Shown: positions 1 to 9,116, counted from the first letter of the stretch. The stretch is DNA of 64,000 bases from JAQUBU01 sp036677685 (GCA_036677685.1 JAVBWA010000007.1:1-64000); one strand, 5' to 3'. Numbers and translations are program-made. The notes: generated from the letters alone by a model not told the origin.

Positions 1-162
1 TTCCACAATGGGAGGCACGTCCGTTTCCCTACGTACCCAACGACTTAAGATCCATGGCATAAGCTTTAGGTCCTTAAGTTTGGAAAACCTATGTAAGCAT
101 TATTAGTAATCATAATGCATTTTGTAAAATTATATACTTATATGAAATTAAATGCAATAATT

Positions 163-201
163 GGAAGCAGCGGGGAGCAGCGGGACGTTCTTTCTGCTTC
201 C
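163..201. repeat. REP-like hairpin, left flank of the transposase gene
   Basis: An imperfect palindrome with arms GGAAGCAG (163-170) and CTGCTTCC (194-201) and an inner GGGACGTTCTT. The right flank at 1036-1073 carries a near copy in the opposite orientation. REP-associated transposases are typically bracketed by palindromes of this kind, so this is probably one end of the mobile unit or a REP copy it recognises. Confidence 0.65.
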
Positions 202-207
202 TTCCGA

Positions 208-987
208 TTAAGTTTTTGATTTAAATATAATGTTCTGACTTATGCCAGTTACACGGGCGATTTGTCGCTGGGTTACCCCTTCTCTTTGTTTAATTATGTT
301 GATTATTTCCCTACGTTTCTTCTTATCCAGGCTCTGAAGCCTACCTATCGTTTCTCCTCCCATCAATGCTTCAATTTCCGCTTTCACTTCCGCATCAGTC
401 TTGCGCTGTATAATCACCTCGTCGAGGCAATTATCATTATTATCCTGCCTCATGAACTCAACAAATGCACGAATTGCTTCATCTCGACGCGAATGGATTG
501 TTCCTAGAACAAAACCTGTTTCCGTTAACCCATTAGGATACTCCTTATTGCCGTAATAAGCATGAATACTACTCCATCGATAGGCCTCCGGCTCTTTTAC
601 CAGGCCCGCCTTCACAGGATTGTTATGTATGTAACGAATTACTGCCAGCAGGTACTTATCATCCTCAACGCATTCACTTCCGTATCGTCCCTGGAATAAA
701 TGGCCGCTACGCATGTACTTTTGGTTAAACCACTTCGCATAACTGGTTCCGACACGGCTCATGATTCTTGATACAGTATCACCAGTCTCTCGGATCAATA
801 AATGAATGTGATTTGTCATTAGACAATAGGCGTAAATCTCAAATTGCTTATCGGTTTTCTTCATTTCAACTGTTTCCAAGAATTTAAGCATATCACCGTC
901 ATTATAAAATATATCCTGTCTATTTATCCCACGCAAAATAATATGATAAATCCCGCTCTCACATCGATCTCTCGCTACCCTAACCAT
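208..987 (-). CDS. REP-associated tyrosine transposase (IS200-like, Y1_Tnp)
   Basis: A 259-residue HUH-type transposase. The N-terminal domain begins with the usual YHIILRGINRQDIF block. The metal-binding HUH motif is visible as TNHIHLLI (around residues 57-64), and the likely nucleophile Tyr lies in VIRYIHNNPVKAGL (around 120). The C-terminus (about 220-259) looks like a DnaA-type helix-turn-helix (TQRQIARVTGIS). The protein probably nicks and rejoins single-stranded DNA at palindromic REP sequences. The ATG follows GGAGAG. It lies just past the end of the ilv-leu-cimA operon on the same strand and is flanked by two inverted, related hairpins, so the unit looks intact. It is a domesticated or mobile RAYT rather than a classical IS. 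Confidence 0.9.
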   Translation of the reverse strand: MVRVARDRCESGIYHIILRGINRQDIFYNDGDMLKFLETVEMKKTDKQFEIYAYCLMTNHIHLLIRETGDTVSRIMSRVGTSYAKWFNQKYMRSGHLFQGRYGSECVEDDKYLLAVIRYIHNNPVKAGLVKEPEAYRWSSIHAYYGNKEYPNGLTETGFVLGTIHSRRDEAIRAFVEFMRQDNNDNCLDEVIIQRKTDAEVKAEIEALMGGETIGRLQSLDKKKRREIINIIKQREGVTQRQIARVTGISQNIIFKSKT

Positions 988-1035
988 CTGCTTCTCTCCG
1001 TGTCATTTATTTCCATTATGTCAGATTAAAAGAAA

Positions 1036-1073
1036 GGAAGCAAGAAGAACGTCCCCCTGCTTCGCTTGCTTCC
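1036..1073. repeat. REP-like hairpin, right flank; possible operon terminator
   Basis: Arms GGAAGCAAG (1036-1044) and CTTGCTTCC (1065-1073). Read on the minus strand it contains GGGGACGTTCTTCTTG, matching the left flank at 163-201. It starts 3 bases after the cimA stop and on the minus strand is followed by TTTCTTTT, so it may also end the ilv-leu-cimA transcript. Confidence 0.6.
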
Positions 1074-1075
1074 CT

Positions 1076-2644
1076 TTATTTGTTCGGATTTCTTTTCATA
1101 AGCATATAGTTTATACTGTCAACTATCGCCTGCCAGGATGCCTCAATAATGTTTTCCGAAACCCCCACGGTGCTCCACTGATTTTTCTCATCAGCTGATT
1201 CAATAAGTACTCTTACGCGGGCAGCGGTTCCCTGATTGCCGTCCAAGACCCGGACCTTATAGTCGCTTAGATGCATCTCATCTATTTCCGGATATACTTC
1301 AGTCAAAGCCTTGCGCAGGGAATTGTCCAAAGCATTTACCGGCCCGTCACCTTCAGCTGCCGTGTGAAATACTTTGTCTCCTATCACCAGTTTTACAACT
1401 GCCTCAGCGGTAATATCATCAACTTCATTTTTCTCAATTATTAACTTAAGATTTTTTAATTGGAAGAAATCATCATATTGTCCAAAGGCTTTTCGCAGAA
1501 AAAGTTCAAGAGAAGCGTCAGCCCCTTCAAATTGAAGTCCCTGGCTTTCAAGTTCCTTAATCTGCTTGATAACCTTGCGGGTTTCCTCATCATAATTATC
1601 TATATTTAAATTAAGTTCCTTAGCCTTGTATAACAAATTTGAAATACCTGAAAGTTCCGAAACCAGAACCCGGCGGTGATTACCTACTGCTTCCGGGTCG
1701 ATATGCTCATAGGTCAGCGCGTCTTTAAGCAAGGCATTAACATGAATACCGCCTTTATGAGCAAAAGCTCCATAACCCACAAAAGGTTGATTATTATAAT
1801 GCGGCATATTAGCGACCTCGCTAATATAATGGGAAACCTCGCTTAAATAGCTCAGATGCCCCGCTGGTAGAGTTTTCAAGCCCAATTTTAATTCCAGGTT
1901 GGGAATTATCGCGCAAAGATCGGCATTGCCGCAGCGCTCCCCGTAGCCGTTGATGGTCCCTTGAACCTGACGGCAGCCATGTTTAACCGCCAGCAGTGAA
2001 TTGCTGACCGCACAGGCTGAATCGTTATGGGCATGAATTCCTATGGGCAGTCGAATATTTTGCTGAACTTCCTTAATTACCGGTTCAATCTCCCATGGCA
2101 TGGTTCCGCCATTGGTATCGCAGAGAATTAGCCAATCAGCTCCGGCAGCGGCAGCAGTTTCCAGAACCTTTAAGGCATATTGCGGGTTGTTTTTATAGCC
2201 GTCAAAAAAATGCTCGGCATCAAAAAGAACTTCCATATTACGCTCTTTTAGATAACCCACGGTCTCCCGAATCATATTCAGGTTTTCTTCCAGGGTGGTT
2301 TCCAAAGCCCGCACAACATGGAAGTCCCAGGCTTTGCCGAATATAGTGGCAACCCTTACCCCGGCCTGCAGCAAAGCTTTGATATTGCTGTCGTGCTCAA
2401 TACTGATGCCGGGTTTGCGGGTAGAACTGAAAGCAGCAATACGGGCATGCTTCCATTCCATCTTTTGCGCTTCAATAAAAAACTCCAGATCTTTAGGATT
2501 GCTGCCCGGCCACCCGCCTTCTATGTACGGTACACCCAAATAGTCGAGCTTTTTAGCAATCTTAAGCTTATCCTCCAGCGAAAAAGTCAGTCCTTCACCC
2601 TGTGACCCATCCCTTAGGGTGGTGTCATAAATTAAAACCTCCAA
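1076..2644 (-). CDS. cimA: (R)-citramalate synthase (CimA)
   Basis: A 522-residue HMGL-like enzyme, about the family length. It opens with the catalytic signature YDTTLRDGSQGEG, has the metal-binding HAHND motif, and ends in a LeuA-type regulatory dimer domain (about 395-515). CimA condenses pyruvate and acetyl-CoA to citramalate, the threonine-independent entry to isoleucine; leuCD and leuB products can carry the next steps. It is the last gene of the ilv-leu operon, and no ilvA is seen here. The start is uncertain: TTG at 2644 has a weak GGGG site 8 bases upstream, while a perfect AGGAGG lies 8 bases before an in-frame ATT at 2659, followed upstream by an in-frame TAG. The function is clear, though separation from 2-isopropylmalate synthase rests on the sequence pattern alone. 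Confidence 0.92.
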   Translation of the reverse strand: MEVLIYDTTLRDGSQGEGLTFSLEDKLKIAKKLDYLGVPYIEGGWPGSNPKDLEFFIEAQKMEWKHARIAAFSSTRKPGISIEHDSNIKALLQAGVRVATIFGKAWDFHVVRALETTLEENLNMIRETVGYLKERNMEVLFDAEHFFDGYKNNPQYALKVLETAAAAGADWLILCDTNGGTMPWEIEPVIKEVQQNIRLPIGIHAHNDSACAVSNSLLAVKHGCRQVQGTINGYGERCGNADLCAIIPNLELKLGLKTLPAGHLSYLSEVSHYISEVANMPHYNNQPFVGYGAFAHKGGIHVNALLKDALTYEHIDPEAVGNHRRVLVSELSGISNLLYKAKELNLNIDNYDEETRKVIKQIKELESQGLQFEGADASLELFLRKAFGQYDDFFQLKNLKLIIEKNEVDDITAEAVVKLVIGDKVFHTAAEGDGPVNALDNSLRKALTEVYPEIDEMHLSDYKVRVLDGNQGTAARVRVLIESADEKNQWSTVGVSENIIEASWQAIVDSINYMLMKRNPNK

Positions 2645-2696
2645 ATTTTTATCCCCAATGGACTAAACCTCCTGTCAATTTCAAGATTCAAATTTA

Positions 2697-3773
2697 TTAG
2701 CCTTTTAGAATATATTCGGCGACCATATCGCCCATTTCCACTGTATTCAACAGCTTTTTACCGGCTTCCATAAGGTCCGGGGTGCGGTAGCCCGCAGCCA
2801 GCACTCCTTTTACAGCTTTTTCTATAAGCTGGGCCTCCGCTTCCAAATTGAAAGAGTGACGCAGCATCATGGCTGCCGATAAAATAGTAGCCAGCGGATT
2901 GGCTTTTTTCTGCCCGGCTATATCCGGAGCACTGCCGTGCGAAGGTTCATAAAGCCCTACTTGCCCACCAATTGAGGCGCTGGGCAGCATGCCTATGGAA
3001 CCCGTAAGCATGGAAGCTTCATCGGTCAGGATGTCGCCAAACATGTTCTCGGTTACTATAACATCAAACTGCCTGGGATTTCTAATAAGCTGCATCGAGC
3101 AGTTGTCTACATACATATGGGTAGTCTCCACATCGGGATATTCTTTGGCCAGCTCGCTAACCGTCTCACGCCACAAACGTGAACTTTCCAGAACATTGGC
3201 TTTGTCAACCGAACATAGGATTTTACGGCGCTGGCGGGCAGCTCCATAAGCAAAACGTACGATTCTTTCAATCTCGTAGGTGGAATAGCTCAAAATATCG
3301 GTAGCTTTTTGGCCCCCATCCGGAGTTTTTTCCCGGCTCTTCTCACCGAAATAAAGTCCTCCGGTTAATTCACGTATTACCAGAATATCTACACCATCAA
3401 TTACTTCCTCTTTTATGGTAGAAGCCTGCAGCAATCCGGGAAAAAGCACACTAGGCCGAAGGTTGGCATAGAGGGCCAATTCTTTGCGCAAGGGCAAGAG
3501 GGCTCCCACTTCCGGGCGCAGGCTAACCGGAAGGTCATCCCATTTGGGTCCGCCTATAGCTCCCAGCAACACAGCATCAGACTGACGGCAAAGCTCCAGG
3601 GTCGCAGGGGGAAGCGGGGTCCCTTCCACATCATAAGCAACTCCTCCAATCAGAGCTTCCTGATATTCAAACTGGTGACCAAAGCGCTCAGCTATTGCGT
3701 TAAGTGCCTTTATCGCCTCCGGAACTATCTCCGTTCCTATGCCATCGCCTGGCAGTACTGCGATTTTATACAT
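2697..3773 (-). CDS. leuB: 3-isopropylmalate dehydrogenase (LeuB)
   Basis: A 358-residue cytosolic enzyme that oxidises and decarboxylates 3-isopropylmalate to 2-oxoisocaproate with NAD. The N-terminus is the family-typical YKIAVLPGDGIGTEIVPEA; later come the substrate region (LRPSVLFPG), the metal-site region VTENMFGDILTDEASML, and the NAD-site GLYEPSHGSAPDIAG. I chose the ATG at 3773 because AAAGG directly abuts the upstream ATG at 3782, leaving no spacing, but lies about 7 bases before the second. It follows leuD after a 205-base gap holding an inverted-repeat element, and precedes cimA by about 40-50 bases. Confidence 0.96.
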   Translation of the reverse strand: MYKIAVLPGDGIGTEIVPEAIKALNAIAERFGHQFEYQEALIGGVAYDVEGTPLPPATLELCRQSDAVLLGAIGGPKWDDLPVSLRPEVGALLPLRKELALYANLRPSVLFPGLLQASTIKEEVIDGVDILVIRELTGGLYFGEKSREKTPDGGQKATDILSYSTYEIERIVRFAYGAARQRRKILCSVDKANVLESSRLWRETVSELAKEYPDVETTHMYVDNCSMQLIRNPRQFDVIVTENMFGDILTDEASMLTGSIGMLPSASIGGQVGLYEPSHGSAPDIAGQKKANPLATILSAAMMLRHSFNLEAEAQLIEKAVKGVLAAGYRTPDLMEAGKKLLNTVEMGDMVAEYILKG

Positions 3774-3851
3774 TGTTTCCATCCTTTCGAAATTATGTTT
3801 AATACCTCAAACCTTAATCTATGAGCGTTCCAATAAAGGCTTCATATTAAC

Positions 3852-3972
3852 AGACCGAGCAAAAAGAGTGAAGAGCAAGGCTTTCAAGAAGCCCGTGATT
3901 GAGGCGTACATGAGGTACGTAGATTGAACGGGGTTCTTGAATAACGCAGCTATTCGCTTTTTTTGACGGTCT
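3852..3972. repeat. Inverted-repeat element between leuD and leuB
   Basis: A 121-base stretch bounded by AGACCG (3852-3857) and CGGTCT (3967-3972). Inside are nested stems: GGCTT/AAGCC (3879-3893), CGTAC/GTACG (3905-3919), CCCGT pairing with ACGGG, and an A/G-rich arm near the left end facing GCTATTCGCTTTTTT near the right. The whole piece can fold as one long imperfect hairpin. Only one copy occurs in this window. It could be a MITE-like insertion or a structured RNA inside the operon transcript. Confidence 0.55.
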
Positions 3973-3978
3973 AATCTT

Positions 3979-4467
3979 TTAAGCCTTTTCCCTTACGTAC
4001 TCGATCAAGCCGCCTTTATCCATAATGCCCTGCATAAATTCAGGAAAAGGCATAGCCTGGTATTGTTCACCAGTACGCAGGTTTTTAATGCGGCCGGTTT
4101 TTAGTTCAACTTCGACCTCATCGCCTTCATTTATAGCATCAACCGCCGGGCTGCACTCCAGAATGGGAAGTCCGATATTGATTGAGTTGCGATAAAAAAT
4201 TCGGGCAAACGACTTGGCAATAACACAGGCCACACCCGCACCTTTAATGGCTATGGGGGCATGTTCCCGCGAACTGCCGCAGCCGAAATTCTTGTCTGCC
4301 ACTATGATATCCCCGGCTTCAACCTTGGCCGGGAATTGAGGATCGGCGTCTTCCATACAGTGTTTGGCCAATTCCTGCGGGTCAAAGGTATTCAAATAAC
4401 GAGCCGGAATTATGGCATCCGTATCCACATCAGCGCCAAATTTATATACCTTGCCGCTAAACTTCAT
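3979..4467 (-). CDS. leuD: 3-isopropylmalate dehydratase small subunit (LeuD)
   Basis: A 162-residue swivel-domain subunit of the aconitase-family isomerase that converts 2- to 3-isopropylmalate, working with LeuC. Recognisable motifs are VDTDAIIPARYL near the N-terminus and the substrate-recognition segment FGCGSSREHAPIAIKG (about 60-75). The length matches the short archaeal/clostridial form. The start is the ATG at 4467, 8 bases after GGGAG; a longer reading would add seven residues including the ribosome site. It lies 107 bases after leuC. Together with LeuC it can also isomerise citramalate made by CimA. Confidence 0.96.
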   Translation of the reverse strand: MKFSGKVYKFGADVDTDAIIPARYLNTFDPQELAKHCMEDADPQFPAKVEAGDIIVADKNFGCGSSREHAPIAIKGAGVACVIAKSFARIFYRNSINIGLPILECSPAVDAINEGDEVEVELKTGRIKNLRTGEQYQAMPFPEFMQGIMDKGGLIEYVREKA

Positions 4468-4574
4468 AATTAACACTCCCAATTCCACGGAATTTTTAAT
4501 CCAATATAGTCTATTATGAGTTCGTTATTTCATGAATATACTGCGGTCTTTTTCCGCCTGGGAAACACCATCTG

Positions 4575-5840
4575 CTACTTCATTATTTCCTCAGGGGCTG
4601 TGATTCTGCCTTTAATTGCACTGGCAGCGGCTACTGCCGGACTAGCCAGATAAACTTCACTTTCCGGGTGGCCCATCCGGCCCACAAAGTTGCGGTTGGT
4701 GGTGGCCAGGGCTTTTTCTCCTTTGGCCAGGATGCCCATATGTCCCCCGAGGCAAGGTCCACAGGTTGGAGTGCTTACCGCGGCTCCCGCTTCCACAAAA
4801 ATTTCTATAAGGCCTTTGCGCAGTGCTTCCAGGTATATCTCCCGAGTGCCCGGTAAAATAATGACTCTTATTTCGGGATGAACTTTCTGCCCTTTCAAGA
4901 AAGATGCGGCAACTTCAAGATCTTCGATTCTTCCATTAGTGCAGGAGCCGATTACTACCTGATCCAGGCTGACATGAGTCGACTCACTGACCGGGCGGGT
5001 ATTTTCCGGCAGATGGGGAAAGGCTACCACCGGTTCCAGCTTGGAAACATCATACTCCCGGGTCTCGTAATAACTGGCATCAGCATCGGATTGATATATC
5101 TTATACGGGCGTTTAGCCCTTGCTTTAACATATTCCAGGGTTATCTCATCAGTTTCGATAATCCCGTTTTTAGCTCCGGCTTCAATAGCCATATTGGCCA
5201 TGGTGAAGCGGTTGTCAATGGATAGGCCTTTTATGGCTTCTCCGCAAAATTCCATGGACATGTAACGGGCACCGTCTACCCCAATATCTCCTATGGTGTG
5301 GAGGATTAAGTCTTTGCCGCCCACCCAGCGGGGCAGTTTTCCATAATAGACGAACTTGATGCTCTCGGGCACCTTAAACCAGGCTTCACCGGTTGCCATC
5401 GCAGCTGCCATATCAGTTGAACCTACTCCAGTTGCGAAAGCTCCCAAGGCCCCATAGGTGCAGGTATGGGAGTCGGCCCCGATAATCAGGTCTCCTGGCA
5501 AAACCAGACCTTGTTCGGGAAGCAGGCAGTGTTCAATACCCATCTGTCCGATTTCAAAGTAGTTCTTAATCCCCATACCGCGCGCAAAATCGCGCATAAT
5601 CTTGCATTGCTCCGCTGATTTTATGTCTTTGTTAGGTGTAAAATGGTCGGGAACCAGTACAATTTTGTCCTGGTCAAAAACCTGCTTGCGTTCAAGCCGG
5701 TTAAATTCTGATATGGCCGGGGGTGCGGTTACATCATTGCCCAATACCACATCGAGCTTGCAGTTTATTAGCTCACCGGCTTCCAGGTGTTCACGTCCGG
5801 CATGAGCCGCCAGTATTTTCTGGCTGATCGTCATTCCCAT
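4575..5840 (-). CDS. leuC: 3-isopropylmalate dehydratase large subunit (LeuC)
   Basis: A 421-residue aconitase-family catalytic subunit binding a 4Fe-4S cluster through cysteines seen in VIGSCTNGRIEDL and STPTCGPCLGGHMG. GADSHTCTYGALGAFATGVG is the family active-site block. The protein is the shorter homoaconitase-like form (about 420 residues) that pairs with a 160-residue LeuD. The start is the ATG at 5840, 8 bases after GGGAGGAG. It lies 29 bases after leuA in the same operon. It needs an intact cluster, consistent with an anaerobic host. Confidence 0.96.
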   Translation of the reverse strand: MGMTISQKILAAHAGREHLEAGELINCKLDVVLGNDVTAPPAISEFNRLERKQVFDQDKIVLVPDHFTPNKDIKSAEQCKIMRDFARGMGIKNYFEIGQMGIEHCLLPEQGLVLPGDLIIGADSHTCTYGALGAFATGVGSTDMAAAMATGEAWFKVPESIKFVYYGKLPRWVGGKDLILHTIGDIGVDGARYMSMEFCGEAIKGLSIDNRFTMANMAIEAGAKNGIIETDEITLEYVKARAKRPYKIYQSDADASYYETREYDVSKLEPVVAFPHLPENTRPVSESTHVSLDQVVIGSCTNGRIEDLEVAASFLKGQKVHPEIRVIILPGTREIYLEALRKGLIEIFVEAGAAVSTPTCGPCLGGHMGILAKGEKALATTNRNFVGRMGHPESEVYLASPAVAAASAIKGRITAPEEIMK

Positions 5841-5869
5841 CTGTTGTACTCCTCCCAAAAAACAAAAGT

Positions 5870-7408
5870 TTAATCTTTCTTGTTGGCGTTTCGCTGCTGC
5901 TCATAATAGTATTTATTTATCGCGTTAAGATAGGATTTTACGCTGGCCTCGATAATATCCGTGCTCAAGCCCCGGCCGCTGTACATCTTGCCGCAGATTT
6001 CTATATTGGATAGGGCCTCACCGAGAGCGTCTTTACCTCCGCTTACTGCGTTAAGCTTGAATTCATGCATTTTGCCGTAAATATCGGTAATTTTGTCAAT
6101 AGCCCGGCAGGCTGCTTCCAGAGGGCCGTCGCCGGTAGCCGCTGATTCGAAAACCATTTGGTCGATAGCCAGTTTTACGGTAGCCGTAGGTAAAATAGTA
6201 GTCCCACTGGATATGTGCACATATTGCAGACTGAATCTTTCGGGAATTGCCCAGACCTGATCCTGGACAAGAGCTGCCAGGTCGTCATTGGTAATTTCCT
6301 TCTTTTTATCCGCCAACTCCTTGAAGTTCAAGAATGCTTTTTCCAGTTCTTCCGGCCTTAATACAAAGCCCAGTTCTTCGAGCCGTTCTTTAAAAGCGTG
6401 CCGGCCCGAAAGTTTGCCTAAAACCAAATTGCTGCTGGTCACTCCAACCAGTTGGGGACTCATGATTTCATAAGTTGAACGGTCTTTTAAAACTCCATCC
6501 TGGTGAATTCCTGATTCATGCAGAAAAGCGTTCTTGCCCACAATGGCTTTGTTGGGCTGTACCCGCATGCCGGTTAAACTGCTGACCAGCCGGCTGGTCC
6601 GGTATATTTCCCCGTAATTAACGTTTATATCTTTTTCATAAAAGGCTTTACGGGTGTACAGGGCCATTATTATTTCTTCGAGTGAAGCATTGCCGGCCCG
6701 TTCTCCGATGCCATTGACCGCGCATTCCACCTGCCGGGCGCCGTTACAGATCGCAGCCAGCGAATTGGCTACCGCCATGCCCAAATCATTGTGGCAGTGG
6801 ATGCTGATAATAGCCTGGTCAACATTGCTGACTTTGCTCATCACGGTCTTGATAAACTGTCCGTACTCTTCAGGCACCGCATAGCCGACCGTATCAGGAA
6901 GATTGACTACGGTGGCCCCGGCGGCGATTACACCTTCGATTACGCGGGCCAGGAAATCCAAATCGCTGCGTGAGGCATCTTCAGCGGAAAACTCAACATC
7001 GCTGCAGTGTTTCTTGGCATGTTTGACTGCGCTAACAGCTTGTTCCAGCATTTCTTCCCGGGTTTTCTGCAGTTTATATTTCAAATGGATATCCGAGCTC
7101 GCCAAAAAGGTATGGATACGAGGATTTTCGGCCGCCTTGACCGCCTCCCAGGTACGGTCGATATCATTCCGGTTGGCCCGGCAAAGTCCGGCTATAACCG
7201 GACCCCGGACTTCTTCGGAAATCTTTTTGACAGCGGCAAAGTCACCCGGCGAAGCAATTGGAAAACCGGCTTCAATTATATCCACTCCCAAGCGGGCCAA
7301 TTGATGGGCGATTTCCAGTTTCTCTTCAACGTTCAAGCTTACTCCGGGAGACTGCTCCCCATCCCTTAAGGTGGTGTCGAACAAGTATATACGATTCTTG
7401 CTAGTCAT
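5870..7408 (-). CDS. leuA: 2-isopropylmalate synthase (LeuA)
   Basis: A 512-residue enzyme that commits 2-oxoisovalerate to leucine synthesis by condensation with acetyl-CoA. The catalytic signature FDTTLRDGEQSPGVSLN is at the N-terminus, the metal-binding SIHCHNDLGMA is near residue 205, and a C-terminal LeuA dimer/allosteric domain (about 385-505) should confer leucine feedback inhibition. The ATG follows GGAGG by 10 bases. It is distinct from the CimA paralogue encoded downstream. It sits between ilvC (75 bases) and leuC (29 bases). Confidence 0.96.
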   Translation of the reverse strand: MTSKNRIYLFDTTLRDGEQSPGVSLNVEEKLEIAHQLARLGVDIIEAGFPIASPGDFAAVKKISEEVRGPVIAGLCRANRNDIDRTWEAVKAAENPRIHTFLASSDIHLKYKLQKTREEMLEQAVSAVKHAKKHCSDVEFSAEDASRSDLDFLARVIEGVIAAGATVVNLPDTVGYAVPEEYGQFIKTVMSKVSNVDQAIISIHCHNDLGMAVANSLAAICNGARQVECAVNGIGERAGNASLEEIIMALYTRKAFYEKDINVNYGEIYRTSRLVSSLTGMRVQPNKAIVGKNAFLHESGIHQDGVLKDRSTYEIMSPQLVGVTSSNLVLGKLSGRHAFKERLEELGFVLRPEELEKAFLNFKELADKKKEITNDDLAALVQDQVWAIPERFSLQYVHISSGTTILPTATVKLAIDQMVFESAATGDGPLEAACRAIDKITDIYGKMHEFKLNAVSGGKDALGEALSNIEICGKMYSGRGLSTDIIEASVKSYLNAINKYYYEQQRNANKKD

Positions 7409-7483
7409 AAATTATTATCCTCCATTGCAAGGCCTGGTTGGAGAAGGTTTAAGACTCTACGCTGCTCAACCTTTGGGCCTTAC

Positions 7484-8497
7484 TTATCTGGTTTCTTCCA
7501 ACCAGGGCATCATAGCCCTTAATTCCGTTCCCACTTCTTCAATTAGATGTTCGCTGTTTTGCCTCTTCAGGGCATTGAATTTGGGCCGGTTAACCATGTT
7601 TTCCAGCAGCCAGTTCTTGGCAAAAGTTCCATCCTGAATATCTATCAGAGCTTCGTACATAGCCATTCTGGCTTCTTCGCCGATAATTTCCGGACCTTTG
7701 GTATAATCGCCCCATTCCGCAGTATCACTGATGGAATAGCGCATGTAACTCATGCCGCCCTCGTACATCAAGTCAACGATGAGCTTTAATTCATGCATGC
7801 ATTCAAAATAAGCGATTTCCGGCTGGTATCCGGCTTCCACCAAGGTCTCAAATCCGGCTTTTACCAGTTCGGTGACTCCGCCGCACAATACGCACTGTTC
7901 GCCGAAAAGATCGGTTTCAGTTTCTTCCTGGAAGCTGGTTTCGATAACTCCTGCCCTGGTGCAGCCAATTCCACAGGCATAGGCCAGAGCCAGTTCCTTG
8001 GCTTGTTTGCTGAAATCCTGCTGGACTGCAACCAATCCGGGAACTCCAGCACCTTTTACATACATACGTCTTACCAGGTGTCCGGGGCTTTTGGGAGCTA
8101 CCATGAAAACATCGACAAAAGGCGGAGGCACAATCTGTCCATAGTGAATATTAAAGCCATGTGAAAATCCCAATGCATTGCCTTCCTTCAAATAAGGTTT
8201 AATCTCTGCATTGTATACCCGGGCCTGGATTTCGTCTGGCAGCAGTACGTGAACAATATCGGCAGCTTCGGCAGCTTCCGCTACGGTCATGGGGGTAATT
8301 CCTGCTGCAATTACGGCATTCCACTCTTTTTCGGTAGCCTCGTCAAAAGGTTTTCTTAGTCCTACTATCACTTTTACTCCGCTTTCGTGAAGGTTTTGCG
8401 CCTGGGCGTGCCCCTGGGAACCAAAACCCATTACCGCTACGGTTTTTCCTTTTAGAAGCTCCAGATTCGCATCAGCATCATAATACATTTTCGCCAT
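7484..8497 (-). CDS. ilvC: Ketol-acid reductoisomerase (IlvC), class I
   Basis: A 337-residue class I enzyme that isomerises and reduces acetolactate or acetohydroxybutyrate on the way to valine, leucine and isoleucine. The Rossmann nucleotide motif is VMGFGSQGHAQAQNL (about 22-36). The metal and substrate residues lie in the C-terminal knotted domain (FGEQCVLCGG and YFECMHELKLIVDLMYEGG). ATG follows AAGGAGG. A 134-base gap separates it from ilvN; no terminator was seen there, only a weak G-rich/C-rich stem near 8530-8570. Confidence 0.97.
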   Translation of the reverse strand: MAKMYYDADANLELLKGKTVAVMGFGSQGHAQAQNLHESGVKVIVGLRKPFDEATEKEWNAVIAAGITPMTVAEAAEAADIVHVLLPDEIQARVYNAEIKPYLKEGNALGFSHGFNIHYGQIVPPPFVDVFMVAPKSPGHLVRRMYVKGAGVPGLVAVQQDFSKQAKELALAYACGIGCTRAGVIETSFQEETETDLFGEQCVLCGGVTELVKAGFETLVEAGYQPEIAYFECMHELKLIVDLMYEGGMSYMRYSISDTAEWGDYTKGPEIIGEEARMAMYEALIDIQDGTFAKNWLLENMVNRPKFNALKRQNSEHLIEEVGTELRAMMPWLEETR

Positions 8498-8631
8498 TAC
8501 TAATAACCTCCTTTTATTTGTGTAAGGGATTAGGGGTGAGAGTAAGGGCTTTCCCTCATCCTCAGGCCCGGCTCCTCATTGCCAACATCTTACAATTAAT
8601 ATGCTAATTTTCACAACTTATTATTTAAGCA

Positions 8632-9114
8632 TCATTTTGACCCGCGAACAATTGCTATCTTTCCGGTCCTGACCAGTTCAACTATGCCAAAAGGTTTCAG
8701 GGATTCTTCAATAGCATTAATTTTACCGGTATCACCGGTGCACTCTATTATCAGGGTTTCGCGTCCGATATCTACGATGCGGGCCCTGAATATATCGACA
8801 ATCTGGACGATTTCAGCGCGGACATTATTGTCGGCCTTGACTTTGATTAGGACCAGTTCACGCTCCACCGACCGTTCATCAGTAAGATTGGTTATTTTTA
8901 TAACATCCACCAGTTTATAGAGTTGTTTTATTACCTGTTCGATTATCCGGGCATCCCCTTCGACTACGATGGTGATCCTGGATATACTCGGGTTCTCGCT
9001 GGCTCCAACTGCCAGGCTCTCGATATTGTAGCCTCTTCTCCGGAACATGGTGGTCACGCGGGTTAAGACTCCTGGCCGGTTTTCTACGGTAACCGATAGC
9101 GTATGTTTCCTCAT
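8632..9114 (-). CDS. ilvN: Acetolactate synthase regulatory subunit (IlvN/IlvH)
   Basis: A 160-residue small subunit with an N-terminal ACT domain (TLSVTVENRPGVLTRV, about 4-75) that binds valine, followed by the typical C-terminal ALS_ss domain. It activates IlvB and confers feedback inhibition. The ATG at 9114 starts two bases after the ilvB stop, 9 bases from a G-rich site, so the two subunits are translationally linked. An in-frame TTG two codons earlier is less likely. Confidence 0.95.
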   Translation of the reverse strand: MRKHTLSVTVENRPGVLTRVTTMFRRRGYNIESLAVGASENPSISRITIVVEGDARIIEQVIKQLYKLVDVIKITNLTDERSVERELVLIKVKADNNVRAEIVQIVDIFRARIVDIGRETLIIECTGDTGKINAIEESLKPFGIVELVRTGKIAIVRGSK

Positions 9115-9116
9115 AA

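Noticed and set aside
208..987. The RAYT as the mover of the interspersed repeat family
   Set aside because: Its flanking hairpins share no arm sequence with the repeat; trans-mobilisation cannot be excluded but nothing in the sequence supports it.
4668..4881. Small plus-strand frames inside leuC and similar antisense frames elsewhere
   Set aside because: They are shadows of strongly conserved minus-strand genes, without ribosome sites.
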